DNA of 53,736 nucleotides from Nocardia uniformis NBRC 13702. Lineage in GTDB: Bacteria; Actinomycetota; Actinomycetes; Mycobacteriales; Mycobacteriaceae. The translations under genes and the position numbers were made by a program. The notes under the pieces were generated by a model, which saw only the letters and a list, made by a program, of their open reading frames with translations, was not told the DNA's origin and ran no database searches. Positions 1-8,988 of the stretch are shown piece after piece (the stretch's first letter is position 1; each line of letters opens with the position of its first letter). The DNA lies in NCBI RefSeq assembly GCF_001613345.1, contig NZ_BDCE01000115.1, positions 1-53,736 of the forward strand, written 5' to 3'.

Positions 1-60
1 CACCGCGAGTAATTCCGCGATGGTGCGACGATCCTCCCCGAAATGCTCCCCGATAGTCAT
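1..60 (-). CDS. N-terminal fragment of an unidentified protein running off the left edge
   Basis: A possible start ATG at 60-58 on the minus strand opens a frame of 20 codons (begins MTIGEHFGED) that is still open at the window edge. A GGAA sequence lies only two bases before the ATG, so the ribosome site is poor. A near-perfect inverted repeat (64-99) sits just upstream, as expected for a promoter or operator. The fragment is too short to assign. Its place next to a repeated sequence suggests a gene that travels with the repeat, but this is inference only. Confidence 0.3.
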   Translation of the reverse strand, partial: MTIGEHFGEDRRTIAELLAV

Positions 61-63
61 ACT

Positions 64-99
64 TCCATTCTATCGCGAATGGTGTTGCGACAGAATGGA
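64..99. promoter_or_regulatory. 13-bp inverted repeat before the partial left-edge gene
   Basis: TCCATTCTATCGC (64-76) and GCGACAGAATGGA (87-99) are reverse complements at 12 of 13 positions, separated by 10 bases. The element lies between the start of the partial minus-strand gene and the long repeat. It could be an operator or a hairpin. The second repeat copy is cut by the window end just where this element would begin. Confidence 0.4.
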
Positions 100-370
100 A
101 AATGGTATCTGATCTGCGAATCTTCAGATTACTCTCGATCTTTCTCTCTTCATCTTTGGTCTTTGTCTTTTGTTTATGTCTCGAAATCGCCACCACGGCC
201 AGTGGACCCGGCTGGAACGCAAGATCACGGCTCCCAACCGCGGAGTCAGGTCAGGAAAGAATCCCAACGCCACCACACTGCTTCCTCTTCGTTCCCCAAC
301 GCAACCACCGCACAGTGGCCGTCAAAATTTGGAGACAACCAAAGCCACGAGCCCCCCAACAATCAACTCA
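91..370 (+). repeat. Long inverted repeat, left copy (about 280 bp)
   Basis: This stretch matches the reverse complement of 53450-53736. From about 181 to 360 the two copies differ at only about four positions by eye; the 91-180 part has more changes and small indels. The repeat ends inside the last codons of the gene that stops at 363, so the shared sequence TGAGTTGATTG (minus strand) includes that stop codon. On the minus strand the repeat is rich in G and T and poor in C. I see no convincing coding frame in it. Because it lies at the window edges it may be where an assembly broke at a dispersed repeat. Confidence 0.85.
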
Positions 371-2198
371 TCCGAAACACCGGCCCATGAGGCCGAAACG
401 GAAGCCCCACCCCCACCGGAACAAGAAAAGCATGTTCATGACGAACACGCACCACATCACAAGCACCATCGGTAATAATCAGAATCGGCCCCTCAGCAGG
501 AAAATCATCCGCACGCTCCAATAGCCGAATACCAGGCTGCAAGACAGTCCCACCACGCCCTCGCACCCGAACCCGACCGGCGATATCGTCGACCGGAGTA
601 TACCCCGCGTCGTACGCGGCAGCATCACAGAAGACCACACGCGCATACGGAACATCACGGGCACGCGCATAGGATGCAATGGCCCCCAACCCTTTTCCCA
701 TGAGCTCGGATGACATCGACCCACTGGTATCAAGGACCACGCCGAACGTAGGCAGCCGAACCTGCTCCTCGGGCTTGACCCACGCCGGACGAGGAATGTC
801 GGGCGTCGATGCCTGACGCCGAGAGGCCCGCGCGTAGCTGCGCCGCCTCTCCACAGCCGGGATGAACTCGTCGAACCACTGCGCCAACTGCGTATCCCAG
901 GGCAGCGGCGGCTGGTCCAGCGCCCTGATTTCCTGCTCCAGCCCGGCAGGCAACAGCCCTCGGCCGGATGACAGGTGATAGGCCAGGCCGGTGGCGAGCG
1001 CGCCGCGGTAGTACTCATCGAGGTCGAGGAAGCGACCAGGAGAATGGCTGTGCGGCAACGGCTCTCCGAAGATGTCGCCCTTACCCTTCCCACGCAGGGT
1101 GGCGAGTTTGCGCAACCGGCGCATATCTCCGGCAATCCGATCGTAAACCTGTTCCGCCGACCAGCCTTTCAGGCCAGGGTCGTAGAGCAGCCCTTCCGGC
1201 ATCTCACCGACCCCCATTTCGATCAACCACCCGTTGATCACATAGTCGGCGGCCACATTGAACAGATAGGGATCCCGCCAACCCACGCGCTCCCCGTGCC
1301 GAAGGGCGGCGTGCAGCATTTCATGAGCGAGAACGAACTTCCATTCCTCGTTGGACAACCCAGCATAGGGATTGATGTAGATTTCGGCAGCCTCGGCATT
1401 GACCGCCGCGATCGAAATATCCCATCCGCGAGCGACGTCCGCGTCTGCGACAATCTTCATCCCGGCAGCGAGACCGCCGAGCAGCGGGTACGAGGATACG
1501 AACCAGTTCAAGGCTCGATCCCAGACCCGCATCTCTGTGCGGCGGGCTCGCGTGACGTCGCGTCCGGCGTCCTCCAATGCATCGCGAGCCGCTGCGGCGA
1601 TCCCGGCGGCGAAGGTGTTGCGATGATTGCACCGCTTGGCGGTCTCGACGCTGCTCACGAAGAAATCGGGAAACTCGCCGACGCGATAGTCTTCCGGCAC
1701 ACCACCTTCCAACCAACGTTCAGTGAGCGCGAACTCATCGGAACCGCCGGGCGGCGGCGGCAGCGCGAAGGGCGGCTGGCCGATCTTGAGGGTCGCCAGA
1801 TACTGGTCGATCACCGCACAGCATGCCGCCCGGTAGACGGCATGGGGCTGATGATCCCCGTACCGGCCGTCGGTGACAGTGTTCTCCGCGAGCGCCCGCT
1901 CCGGCGCGGTTCGTGGATCGAGATGCCCGAAACCGGCGTGCAGCAGGCAGTGCGCGAAGACCCATGCCCATTCGGCGGCCGAGGCGCGATGCCTCGGGTT
2001 GTACTGCACCCCACCGCTTTCGGTCGTGAACGCCCAGATCTCGGCGGGCATACTGTTCGAGTCGCCCGCCCCCAGCCCACCCCGCAAACCCCGGAACATG
2101 GGGTGCTCGTTCACCTGCCGCCATCCGGCGATGATCGCCTCTTCCCACGGATTGGGTGGCTTCGTACGGCGCTTTCTGCGCCCGGATCGTCCCGACAT
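363..2198 (-). CDS. DUF2201-type putative metallopeptidase with C-terminal VWA-like domain
   Basis: A 611-residue protein with two recognisable parts. Residues about 270-330 hold a zinc-peptidase signature HEMLH (292-296) followed by a conserved Asp (about 318), as in DUF2201 predicted metallopeptidases. Residues about 485 to the end form a VWA-like domain with the metal-binding DTSGSM motif (490-495). An N-terminal region (about 67-135) looks like a second, degenerate copy of the peptidase segment, with HCLLH at 83-87. The start lies 2 bases after the stop of the upstream MoxR ATPase gene, so the two are surely co-transcribed. MoxR ATPases commonly work with VWA proteins as chaperone pairs; the actual substrate is unknown. 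The last ~28 codons use T-ending codons unlike the rest of the gene, and the stop codon lies inside the long repeat. Confidence 0.85.
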   Translation of the reverse strand: MSGRSGRRKRRTKPPNPWEEAIIAGWRQVNEHPMFRGLRGGLGAGDSNSMPAEIWAFTTESGGVQYNPRHRASAAEWAWVFAHCLLHAGFGHLDPRTAPERALAENTVTDGRYGDHQPHAVYRAACCAVIDQYLATLKIGQPPFALPPPPGGSDEFALTERWLEGGVPEDYRVGEFPDFFVSSVETAKRCNHRNTFAAGIAAAARDALEDAGRDVTRARRTEMRVWDRALNWFVSSYPLLGGLAAGMKIVADADVARGWDISIAAVNAEAAEIYINPYAGLSNEEWKFVLAHEMLHAALRHGERVGWRDPYLFNVAADYVINGWLIEMGVGEMPEGLLYDPGLKGWSAEQVYDRIAGDMRRLRKLATLRGKGKGDIFGEPLPHSHSPGRFLDLDEYYRGALATGLAYHLSSGRGLLPAGLEQEIRALDQPPLPWDTQLAQWFDEFIPAVERRRSYARASRRQASTPDIPRPAWVKPEEQVRLPTFGVVLDTSGSMSSELMGKGLGAIASYARARDVPYARVVFCDAAAYDAGYTPVDDIAGRVRVRGRGGTVLQPGIRLLERADDFPAEGPILIITDGACDVVRVRHEHAFLVPVGVGLPFRPHGPVFRMS

Positions 2199-2200
2199 CG

Positions 2201-3259
2201 CTACCGTCGCGCGGCGAGGCGCGGCAGGTCGCGCGACACCTCGACCAGGAACCAGGACGGCAGCAGCGGCACGCCATCGTCATCGGCGGAAATCACCAAC
2301 TGCGCACATTCCACCGAAATTTCGGCCAACTCGGCGAGCATTGTCTTGGCGCGCATGGCGAAACGCTTCACACCACCCGAGGCGTGCTCCTTGGAGGCGG
2401 GCAGCTCCTTGAGCAATCGTGCCCGAAACGCCTCCGACAGGAAGTACAGCAGATCGCGGTCACCCGGGTCACGTGGCCAACCCGCGTCCCCCTTGATCAC
2501 CGCCTCCAAGTCGAAGGCATGCCGCACCGTCTTCACATACGCCCGAAACCCCGAGGCATGCGCGGGCGTCAGCGCGCCCGACGACAGCACCCACAGCATC
2601 TCGTCCGCGACACCATCCCCGTAGGAGTGCAGTGCATCCGAGAGCATGTGCCACCCGCGCGGTGTGGAGAACGGCTGTTCGGTCTTGGGCGGCGCCGACC
2701 ACAGATGATCCGGCCGCTGCACGATGTAGTCCACCACCCACGGGTGAATCCCATTGTGCGCGGCCCACTTCAGCCAATCGTCGACGTCGGCGCGCAAATG
2801 CATGTGCACCATGCGGTTCACCAGCGCCGAGGCCATCGGTCGGGCCAGGGCGTTGTCCGTGGCGCGGTTGCCCGCACCGATCACCACCGAGCCCGCGGGC
2901 AGCTCGTACGCACCGATACGTCGATCCAGAATCAGCGAGTAGAACGACTTCTGCACCTCGGCGGGCGCGGCATTCAATTCGTCGAGGAACAGGCAATACG
3001 GTTCGGGCCGGGCGATCATCTCCGGCGGCGCGAAGCGGCTGCGGTCGTCGATGATCTGCGGCACGCCGATGAGGTCCTCGGGCGCGAGCTGGGTGCCCAA
3101 CAGGGTGACGCATTCCAGGCCGAGCGATTCCGCGAATGCGCGCACCAGCGAACTCTTGCCGATTCCGGGCGCCCCCCACAGAAATACCGGTCGAACCACC
3201 GCGACGTGCAGCAGCAACTCCGGCAACTGATCCGGGGTCACCGTCACTGTCGCTTCCAA
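2201..3259 (-). CDS. MoxR-family AAA+ ATPase
   Basis: About 352 residues with Walker A GAPGIGKSS near the N-terminus and a Walker B region ending LFLDELN, typical of MoxR-type AAA+ ATPases. I chose the TTG at 3259 because AAGGGA lies six bases before it and family similarity begins there (LEATVTVTPDQLP); the frame is open up to 3373, but that extension overlaps the divergent gene's start and looks non-coding. The gene is immediately followed, 2 bases on, by the metallopeptidase-VWA gene. Inference: ATP-driven remodelling partner of that VWA protein. Cytoplasmic; no membrane segments. Confidence 0.85.
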   Translation of the reverse strand: MEATVTVTPDQLPELLLHVAVVRPVFLWGAPGIGKSSLVRAFAESLGLECVTLLGTQLAPEDLIGVPQIIDDRSRFAPPEMIARPEPYCLFLDELNAAPAEVQKSFYSLILDRRIGAYELPAGSVVIGAGNRATDNALARPMASALVNRMVHMHLRADVDDWLKWAAHNGIHPWVVDYIVQRPDHLWSAPPKTEQPFSTPRGWHMLSDALHSYGDGVADEMLWVLSSGALTPAHASGFRAYVKTVRHAFDLEAVIKGDAGWPRDPGDRDLLYFLSEAFRARLLKELPASKEHASGGVKRFAMRAKTMLAELAEISVECAQLVISADDDGVPLLPSWFLVEVSRDLPRLAARR

Positions 3260-3353
3260 ATGTGGTCCCTTCGTCCAGATATGTCGGGTTTTCAGGGTAG
3301 AAGCGCATCGTTGACCCGGCCAGCGAATATTCCCGGCACTACCATCAGCAGCT

Positions 3354-4916
3354 GTGCACCCGTTCCGCCGCACCCTGACTCATCTGCTGCAGGCGCGCTT
3401 TCCGCTGCTCTACGTCGAGGCCTTCGAAGAGCAGCGCGTTCTCGACGAAATCGCCGCCACCGTCGCCGAATTGGAGTCTCCACGCGCCCTATGGCATTGG
3501 TCGACCACCGACGGTATGCGGCGTTCCGGAGGACTGCCCGAACGCAATACCCACGATCCCGCGCAGCTGCTCCCCCGGGTGCGCCGGATCGGTGAGGAAG
3601 CGGTGTTCGTTTTCAGCGATCTACACGCCTTCCTCGGTGATGGCACCCGCCCCGCGGACCTGCACGTGGTGCGGGCGCTGCGGGATCTGGTGCGCGACTT
3701 CCGTTCCGGGCATCTGGCGCGCACCGCGATCATTGTCGCCCCCATCCTTCGCATACCCCCGGAACTCCAAAAAGACGTCACCGTGGTCGATTTCGCCCTG
3801 CCCGATGAGCCTGCGATCCGGGGCCTGTTGGACGGCATGATTTCCGAGCAACAGGACACCGTCACGGTGACCCTGGACGACCACGGCCGTGACCGCCTCA
3901 TCCGGGCCGCGCTCGGCATGACCCTCTTCGAAGCCGAGAAGGCCTTCGCCCTCGCCATGGTGGATGGCAGCAGCCTCACCGAATCCGATGCGGAGGTGGT
4001 GCTCACGGAAAAGGCGCAATCCATTCGCAAGTCCGGGCTGCTCGAGCTGGTGCGCACCGAGGTGAATCTCGGTGATGTGGGCGGGCTCGGGGAGCTCAAG
4101 GCCTGGCTGGAGAAACGCCGGGACTTCTGGCTCGCCGAGGCTGTCGCCTACGGGCTACCTGCACCGAAGGGCGTGCTCATCACCGGCGTACCCGGATGCG
4201 GAAAGACCCTCACGGCCAAGGCTGTTGCCGCCGCATGGGGGCTGCCCCTCATCCGTCTGGATCTCGGGCGGGTATTCGTCGGACCGTCCGGTGCGAGCGA
4301 CCACAATATGCGTGCGGCGCTGGCCACCGCCGAAACCTCCGCACCCTGCGTGCTGTGGGTCGATGAGATCGACAATCCGTTCGCGGACGCTGACGCCTCC
4401 GGCGGTACCGACACCAGCGCACGGGTTTTCGGCACCTTCCTCACCTGGCTACAGGAGAAGACCCGACCGGTATTCGTCATCGCCACCGCCAACAGCGTCG
4501 AGAATCTGCCACCGGATTTTCTGCGCAAGGGCCGCTTCGACGAGATCTTCTTCGTGGATCTACCGCGCGCCAGCGAGCGCGAAGCCATTTGGCGCCTGCA
4601 TCTGGCTCGTCGTCGCACCGGCCCCGCCGCCGGGCTCGACATCACCCCCACCCTGCTGCACGATCTCGCCCGCGATACCGAGGGGTTCTCCGGCACGGAA
4701 ATCGAACAGGCCCTGGTGGCCGGGCTCTTCGACGCCTACTCGGCGCGACGTCCCCTCGACGCGGCGGATCTGTTCCATTCGGTGGCGAACACCGTGCCGC
4801 TGTCGGCCCTGCACGGCGACCAGATCACCGCATGGCGCGAATGGGCGAAGCCGCGCGCCGTGCCCGCCTCCAGGATGGAGTTTCCCGACGATGATCCGCG
4901 TACGCGTGGACGATAA
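3354..4916 (+). CDS. AAA family ATPase (Ycf46-like)
   Basis: A 520-residue protein. The N-terminal 230 residues are an accessory domain resembling those of Ycf46-type AAA proteins; the C-terminal half is a classic AAA ATPase with Walker A GVPGCGKT (278-285), Walker B VLWVDEID (333-340), and an arginine-finger region around FLRKGRFDE. The start is the GTG at 3354. It is divergent from the MoxR ATPase gene with 94 bases between them, so the three genes probably form one functional unit. Role unknown; the ATPase activity is strongly supported by motifs. Confidence 0.8.
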   Translation: MHPFRRTLTHLLQARFPLLYVEAFEEQRVLDEIAATVAELESPRALWHWSTTDGMRRSGGLPERNTHDPAQLLPRVRRIGEEAVFVFSDLHAFLGDGTRPADLHVVRALRDLVRDFRSGHLARTAIIVAPILRIPPELQKDVTVVDFALPDEPAIRGLLDGMISEQQDTVTVTLDDHGRDRLIRAALGMTLFEAEKAFALAMVDGSSLTESDAEVVLTEKAQSIRKSGLLELVRTEVNLGDVGGLGELKAWLEKRRDFWLAEAVAYGLPAPKGVLITGVPGCGKTLTAKAVAAAWGLPLIRLDLGRVFVGPSGASDHNMRAALATAETSAPCVLWVDEIDNPFADADASGGTDTSARVFGTFLTWLQEKTRPVFVIATANSVENLPPDFLRKGRFDEIFFVDLPRASEREAIWRLHLARRRTGPAAGLDITPTLLHDLARDTEGFSGTEIEQALVAGLFDAYSARRPLDAADLFHSVANTVPLSALHGDQITAWREWAKPRAVPASRMEFPDDDPRTRGR

Positions 4917-4967
4917 CGCCCTCCGCATCAGTCGTATCCGCAACGCGAGGGTTGCCTCAACCCGGCT

Positions 4968-5990
4968 TCACTGCCAGCGAGATTCCAGTGCGCTGGTGCC
5001 CGCGGCGGTGAGTGAGCCGTGGATACGCAGTCGCGCGATGCCACCGTCGGGGTAAATGTCCAGGCGGACATGGGTCGTCGGACGCGTGGCGTGCGCGGCC
5101 AGTCGAATCCGGTGCGGCGTATCGGGTTGCACCTGAGTCTTCGGCAGCAGCTCGAACCAGTCGCCACTGTCCGCGGCGGGCAACGGCTCATCATCGGAAT
5201 GATCGATGCCGAGCAGCCGAATCTCGGCCGGGGAGTTGTGCAGCAGGTTCGTCGTATCGAGTTCGATCAGTTCGGGAATGCCCTGACCCGCCAAGCGGAT
5301 AACGGCCCAGTCATTGCCGTCATCGCGGCGACGGCCGGTCTCCCAGCCTTCGGCCTGATTGCGGGCCAGACCGGGGGCGAGCATATTGTCGGGCGCCGAG
5401 TAGAAGAAGTTCGAGCACGCGATGGCGCGGGCACCGTTCTCCAGCGCCGCCAGATCCACGGTGAGACCGGTGAGCAGGATCGGGTCGGGGACCACCTCAC
5501 CGTGCACCCGCAGGCGCGCCACGCCGCCGTCCGGGTGGATATTGAGTCGCACGTGGCTGAACACACGGTCGTCGGCCACCGGGAACTCGTGGCGGCTGTC
5601 GCCGCTGAGTGCGCTGCGGGGGACAATCTCCACCCAGTCGGCCGAATCCAGCTGCGCCGCTGAGGGATAGTCGAAGGCGCGGCAGGCCTCGATGGACGCG
5701 AACGGCGGGTAGTTGCCCTTGAACCACGCGGTGTCGACGACTACGCCGTGAATGTTGCCGGGCATACCGAGCCGGATAATGGCCCAGTCGTGGCCGGGGG
5801 CACCCCGGCGGCGGCGAGTCTCCCAGCCGTCGTACTCCTGGCCCTTGGTGCCGAAGGTTTCGGCGGAGAAGCGCGGTTCCCAGGGGTGGATGAGGTTTTC
5901 GCGTTCCTCGAAGGATTCGTCACTCGCGGCGATGACCCCCGCGCGGTTCGTGCGCAGGGCCAGATCCGGCAAGCTGGTGAAGTCCGACAT
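4968..5990 (-). CDS. alc: Allantoicase
   Basis: A 340-residue protein made of two repeated allantoicase domains: WETRRRR..DWAIIRLG in the first half and WETGRRR..DWAVIRLA in the second, each followed by a VRLNIHPDGG/VRLDIYPDGG-type strand. Allantoicase (EC 3.5.3.4) hydrolyses allantoate to ureidoglycolate and urea. The ATG at 5990 (MSDFTSLPDL) is preferred over an in-frame ATG at 6053, which would overlap the upstream glycerate kinase gene; a GAGAGA sequence precedes it. It is the last gene of the minus-strand glyoxylate-assimilation operon, 25 bases after the kinase stop. Allantoinase, which would supply its substrate, is not in the window. Confidence 0.93.
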   Translation of the reverse strand: MSDFTSLPDLALRTNRAGVIAASDESFEERENLIHPWEPRFSAETFGTKGQEYDGWETRRRRGAPGHDWAIIRLGMPGNIHGVVVDTAWFKGNYPPFASIEACRAFDYPSAAQLDSADWVEIVPRSALSGDSRHEFPVADDRVFSHVRLNIHPDGGVARLRVHGEVVPDPILLTGLTVDLAALENGARAIACSNFFYSAPDNMLAPGLARNQAEGWETGRRRDDGNDWAVIRLAGQGIPELIELDTTNLLHNSPAEIRLLGIDHSDDEPLPAADSGDWFELLPKTQVQPDTPHRIRLAAHATRPTTHVRLDIYPDGGIARLRIHGSLTAAGTSALESRWQ

Positions 5991-6015
5991 ATGTTCTCTC
6001 TCAGTGATTGCGGGC

Positions 6016-7143
6016 TCAGCGGTTACGAGACAAGCTCTGCTCCAGGTGGGCATCCGCGATGCGCACCGCCAGCTCCTCCAGCAGAGGTCCGGCCTGGGCC
6101 ATACAGACCTCCGGATCGGGTTCGATATCGGTCAGCGCGTACGCATCCTCGAACCCGAAGCGGCGTAGCACATCACGGGTCAGCTGTCGCTGACCCGATA
6201 CCGCCACCACCGGCACCTCGGCGCGGGCGGCGGCCCGCGCCACACCGATCGGCGCCTTGCCGTGCAGTGTCTGCCGGTCGAGGGAGCCCTCGCCGGTGAT
6301 CACCAAGCGCGCACCCGCGAGGAGTGCGTCGAAATCCAACTGCTCGAGCAAGATCTCGATACCCGGGCGCATGGACGCGCCGAGGACGGCGAGGGCCGTG
6401 AAACCCACGCCGCCCGCCGCGCCCGCTCCCGGGCGATCCGTCGCATCGACGCCCAAGTCGCGACGGACGATTTCGGCCAAATGGGCCAAGCCTGCTTGCA
6501 ATTGCGCCACTTCACTCGGGCCCGCGCCCTTCTGCGGCGCGTAGACCTCCGCCGCACCGCGCGACCCGAGCAGTGGGTTGTCCACATCGGAGGCGACGGT
6601 CACCGATACCCGGATCAGATCCCGGGTATCGATGCGCGCCAACCGCAGCAACCCTGCCCCGCCGGGCGGGATGGGCTTCTCGTCCTCGTCGAGGAGTCGG
6701 GCACCGAGGGCCGTGAGCATGCCCGCTCCGCCATCGGTGCACGCGCTGCCGCCCAGTCCGAGCACAATGTGCTTCGCGCCGCGCATGGCGGCGGTCCGCA
6801 TGAGTTCACCGGTACCCGCGCTGGTGGCCGTCAGGGCGGTGGTGGCGCTGGGCCGGTCGGGAAGCAACCGCAGCCCGGAGGCTTCGGCGAGTTCTACGAC
6901 GGCCGTCTCGCCCCTCATCGCGAACGAGGCGGCCACCTGCTTCCCGACCGGTCCGGTGACGCCCGTCTGTAGACGAGCGAAGCCCGCGGCCACCATGGCG
7001 TCCACGGTGCCGTCACCACCATCGGCCACCGGCGCGCTCACGACGGGGAGATCCGGGCGCGAACGCCGCAGTCCCGCCACAATGTGCTCGGCGACCTGAG
7101 GTGCGGTGAGCGACCCCTTGAACTTGTCGGGGGCCACCAGCAC
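6016..7143 (-). CDS. glxK: Glycerate kinase
   Basis: A 375-residue GckA/TtuD-unrelated, GlxK-type glycerate kinase beginning VLVAPDKFKGSLTA, the family's usual N-terminus, with the glycine-rich LGLGGSACTDGG segment and the VITGEGSLDRQT motif near the C-terminus. It phosphorylates D-glycerate made by the GlxR reductase, feeding it to glycolysis. I chose the GTG at 7143 because AGGAGG lies five bases upstream; an alternative GTG at 7191 overlaps the stop of gcl by four bases (GTGA) and would add 16 residues. Part of the minus-strand operon AHRP-hyi-glxR-gcl-glxK-alc. Confidence 0.92.
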   Translation of the reverse strand: MLVAPDKFKGSLTAPQVAEHIVAGLRRSRPDLPVVSAPVADGGDGTVDAMVAAGFARLQTGVTGPVGKQVAASFAMRGETAVVELAEASGLRLLPDRPSATTALTATSAGTGELMRTAAMRGAKHIVLGLGGSACTDGGAGMLTALGARLLDEDEKPIPPGGAGLLRLARIDTRDLIRVSVTVASDVDNPLLGSRGAAEVYAPQKGAGPSEVAQLQAGLAHLAEIVRRDLGVDATDRPGAGAAGGVGFTALAVLGASMRPGIEILLEQLDFDALLAGARLVITGEGSLDRQTLHGKAPIGVARAAARAEVPVVAVSGQRQLTRDVLRRFGFEDAYALTDIEPDPEVCMAQAGPLLEELAVRIADAHLEQSLSRNR

Positions 7144-7187
7144 GTGGCCCTCCTGCCATCCCTTTCGCGTACCACCGCGCGGCGCGA

Positions 7188-8987
7188 TCACACTGCGCTC
7201 CCGCTCGATTCGTATTCCAGCGCGGCAATCGAGGTGGGCGCGTCCTCGACCGAGACGGCCAGGTCCTCGAACTCGTTGATATTGTCGATCTCGAGTCCCA
7301 TGGACACATTGGTGACGCGTTCGAGAATGACCTCGACCAGCACCGGCACGCGGTGTTCGGCCATGAGCTTCTTGGCCTCCTCGAGGGCGTCGCCGATACG
7401 ATCCGGCTCCGTCACTCGAACGGCCTTGCAGCCCAGTCCTTCCGCCACCTTGAGGTGGTCGACACCGTAGCCACCGACCTCGGGGCTGTTGATGTTCTCG
7501 AAGGACAGCTGCACGTAGTAGTCCATATCGAAAGCGCGCTGCGCCTGACGGATCAGACCCAGGTACGAGTTGTTCACGACGACATGGATGTACGGGATAT
7601 TGAACTGCGCGCCGACGGCCAATTCCTCGATGAGGAACTGGAAGTCGTAGTCACCGGACAGCGCGACCACCGGGGTATCCGGCAGTGCGGTGGCGACGCC
7701 GATGGCCGCGGGCAGGGTCCAGCCGAGCGGGCCGGCCTGTCCGGCATTGATCCAGTGCCGCGGCTTGTACACGTGCAGTAGCTGCGCCGCCTGAATCTGC
7801 GACAGCCCGATGGTGGTGACGTAGCGGGTGTCGGGACCGAAGGCCCGGTTCATCTCCTGGTACACGCGCTGCGGCTTGATCGGCACCGCGTCGAAGTGGG
7901 TCTTGCGCAGCAGGGTCCGCTTACGCGCCCGGCACTGCGCGGCCCACTCGGAGCGGTCGGGCAGTCGACCCTCGCGCACCATCTCACGGGCCACCTCGAG
8001 GAAGACCGTCAGGGCCGCGGCCGCATCGGAGACGATGCCGAAGTCGGGTGCGAACACCCGCCCGATCTGCGTCGGCTCGATATCGACGTGCACGAAAGTG
8101 CGTCCCTGGGTGTAGGTTTCGACGCCGCCGGTGTGGCGGTTGGCCCACCGGTTGCCGATACCCAGCACGAAATCCGACTCCAGCAGGGTGGCATTGCCGT
8201 AGCGGTGCGAGGTCTGTAGACCGACCATGCCCGCGTGCAGCGGGTGATCATCCGGCACGACGCCCCAGCCCATCAGGGTGGGCACCACGGGAATGCCGGT
8301 CAGCTCGGCGAATTCCAGGAACAGGTCGGCCGCATCGGCATTCACCACGCCACCGCCCGCGACCAGCAGCGGTCGCTCGGCCGCGGCGAGCATGGTGAGT
8401 GCCTTCTCCGCCTGCGCTCGGGTGGCGACCGGCCGATGCACGACGAGCGGCTCGTAGGTGTCGATATCGAATTCGATCTCGGTGAGCTGCACATCGATCG
8501 GCAGGTCGACGAGCACCGGCCCCGGACGCCCGGAGCGCATGAGTTCGAACGCCTTCTGGAAGGCGCCCGGAACCTGCGCGGCCTCCAGCACCGTAACGGC
8601 CCACTTGCTGACCGGCGCGGCGATCGAGGCGATGTCGACGGCCTGGAAGTCCTCCTTGTGCAGCTTCGACACCGGCGCCTGGCCGGTAATGCACAGGATC
8701 GGAATGGAATCCGCACTCGCGGAGTACAACCCGGTGATCATGTCGGTACCGGCCGGACCGGAGGTGCCGATGCAGATACCGATATTGCCGGGCGCGGCGC
8801 GGGTGAAGCCCTCGGCCATATGCGAGGCGGCTTCGACATGGCGTGCCAGCACGTGCCGGATGCCGCCGTGCTTGCGCATGGCACTGTAGAAGGGGTTGAT
8901 CGCCGCGCCGGGTAGGCCGAAGGCCTGGGTGGCGCCCTCTTTTTCGAGGATCAGGACCGCCGCGTCGACGGCGCGCATACGTGCCAT
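7188..8987 (-). CDS. gcl: Glyoxylate carboligase (tartronate-semialdehyde synthase)
   Basis: A 599-residue thiamine-diphosphate enzyme. It carries Val51 (in ARHVEAASHMAE) where most ThDP enzymes have a catalytic Glu; this substitution is the known hallmark of Gcl. The ThDP-binding GDYDFQF segment is in the C-terminal third. Gcl (EC 4.1.1.47) joins two glyoxylates to tartronate semialdehyde with loss of CO2. The ATG at 8987 follows a GGGAG sequence and lies one base after the glxR stop codon. Length matches the family (about 590). Confidence 0.96.
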   Translation of the reverse strand: MARMRAVDAAVLILEKEGATQAFGLPGAAINPFYSAMRKHGGIRHVLARHVEAASHMAEGFTRAAPGNIGICIGTSGPAGTDMITGLYSASADSIPILCITGQAPVSKLHKEDFQAVDIASIAAPVSKWAVTVLEAAQVPGAFQKAFELMRSGRPGPVLVDLPIDVQLTEIEFDIDTYEPLVVHRPVATRAQAEKALTMLAAAERPLLVAGGGVVNADAADLFLEFAELTGIPVVPTLMGWGVVPDDHPLHAGMVGLQTSHRYGNATLLESDFVLGIGNRWANRHTGGVETYTQGRTFVHVDIEPTQIGRVFAPDFGIVSDAAAALTVFLEVAREMVREGRLPDRSEWAAQCRARKRTLLRKTHFDAVPIKPQRVYQEMNRAFGPDTRYVTTIGLSQIQAAQLLHVYKPRHWINAGQAGPLGWTLPAAIGVATALPDTPVVALSGDYDFQFLIEELAVGAQFNIPYIHVVVNNSYLGLIRQAQRAFDMDYYVQLSFENINSPEVGGYGVDHLKVAEGLGCKAVRVTEPDRIGDALEEAKKLMAEHRVPVLVEVILERVTNVSMGLEIDNINEFEDLAVSVEDAPTSIAALEYESSGSAV

Positions 8988-8988
8988 C

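Noticed and set aside
102..524. 140-codon frame in the left repeat, beginning MVSDLRIFR
   Set aside because: The two repeat copies contain indels that shift this frame, and there is no ribosome site; selection on the protein is not seen.
975..2624. 549-codon plus-strand open frame across the metallopeptidase and MoxR genes
   Set aside because: It is antisense to two well-supported genes, has no family features, and long antisense frames are expected at this GC content.
3260..3373. N-terminal extension of the MoxR ATPase
   Set aside because: The extra 38 residues have no family similarity, overlap the divergent gene, and a better ribosome site lies before the TTG at 3259.
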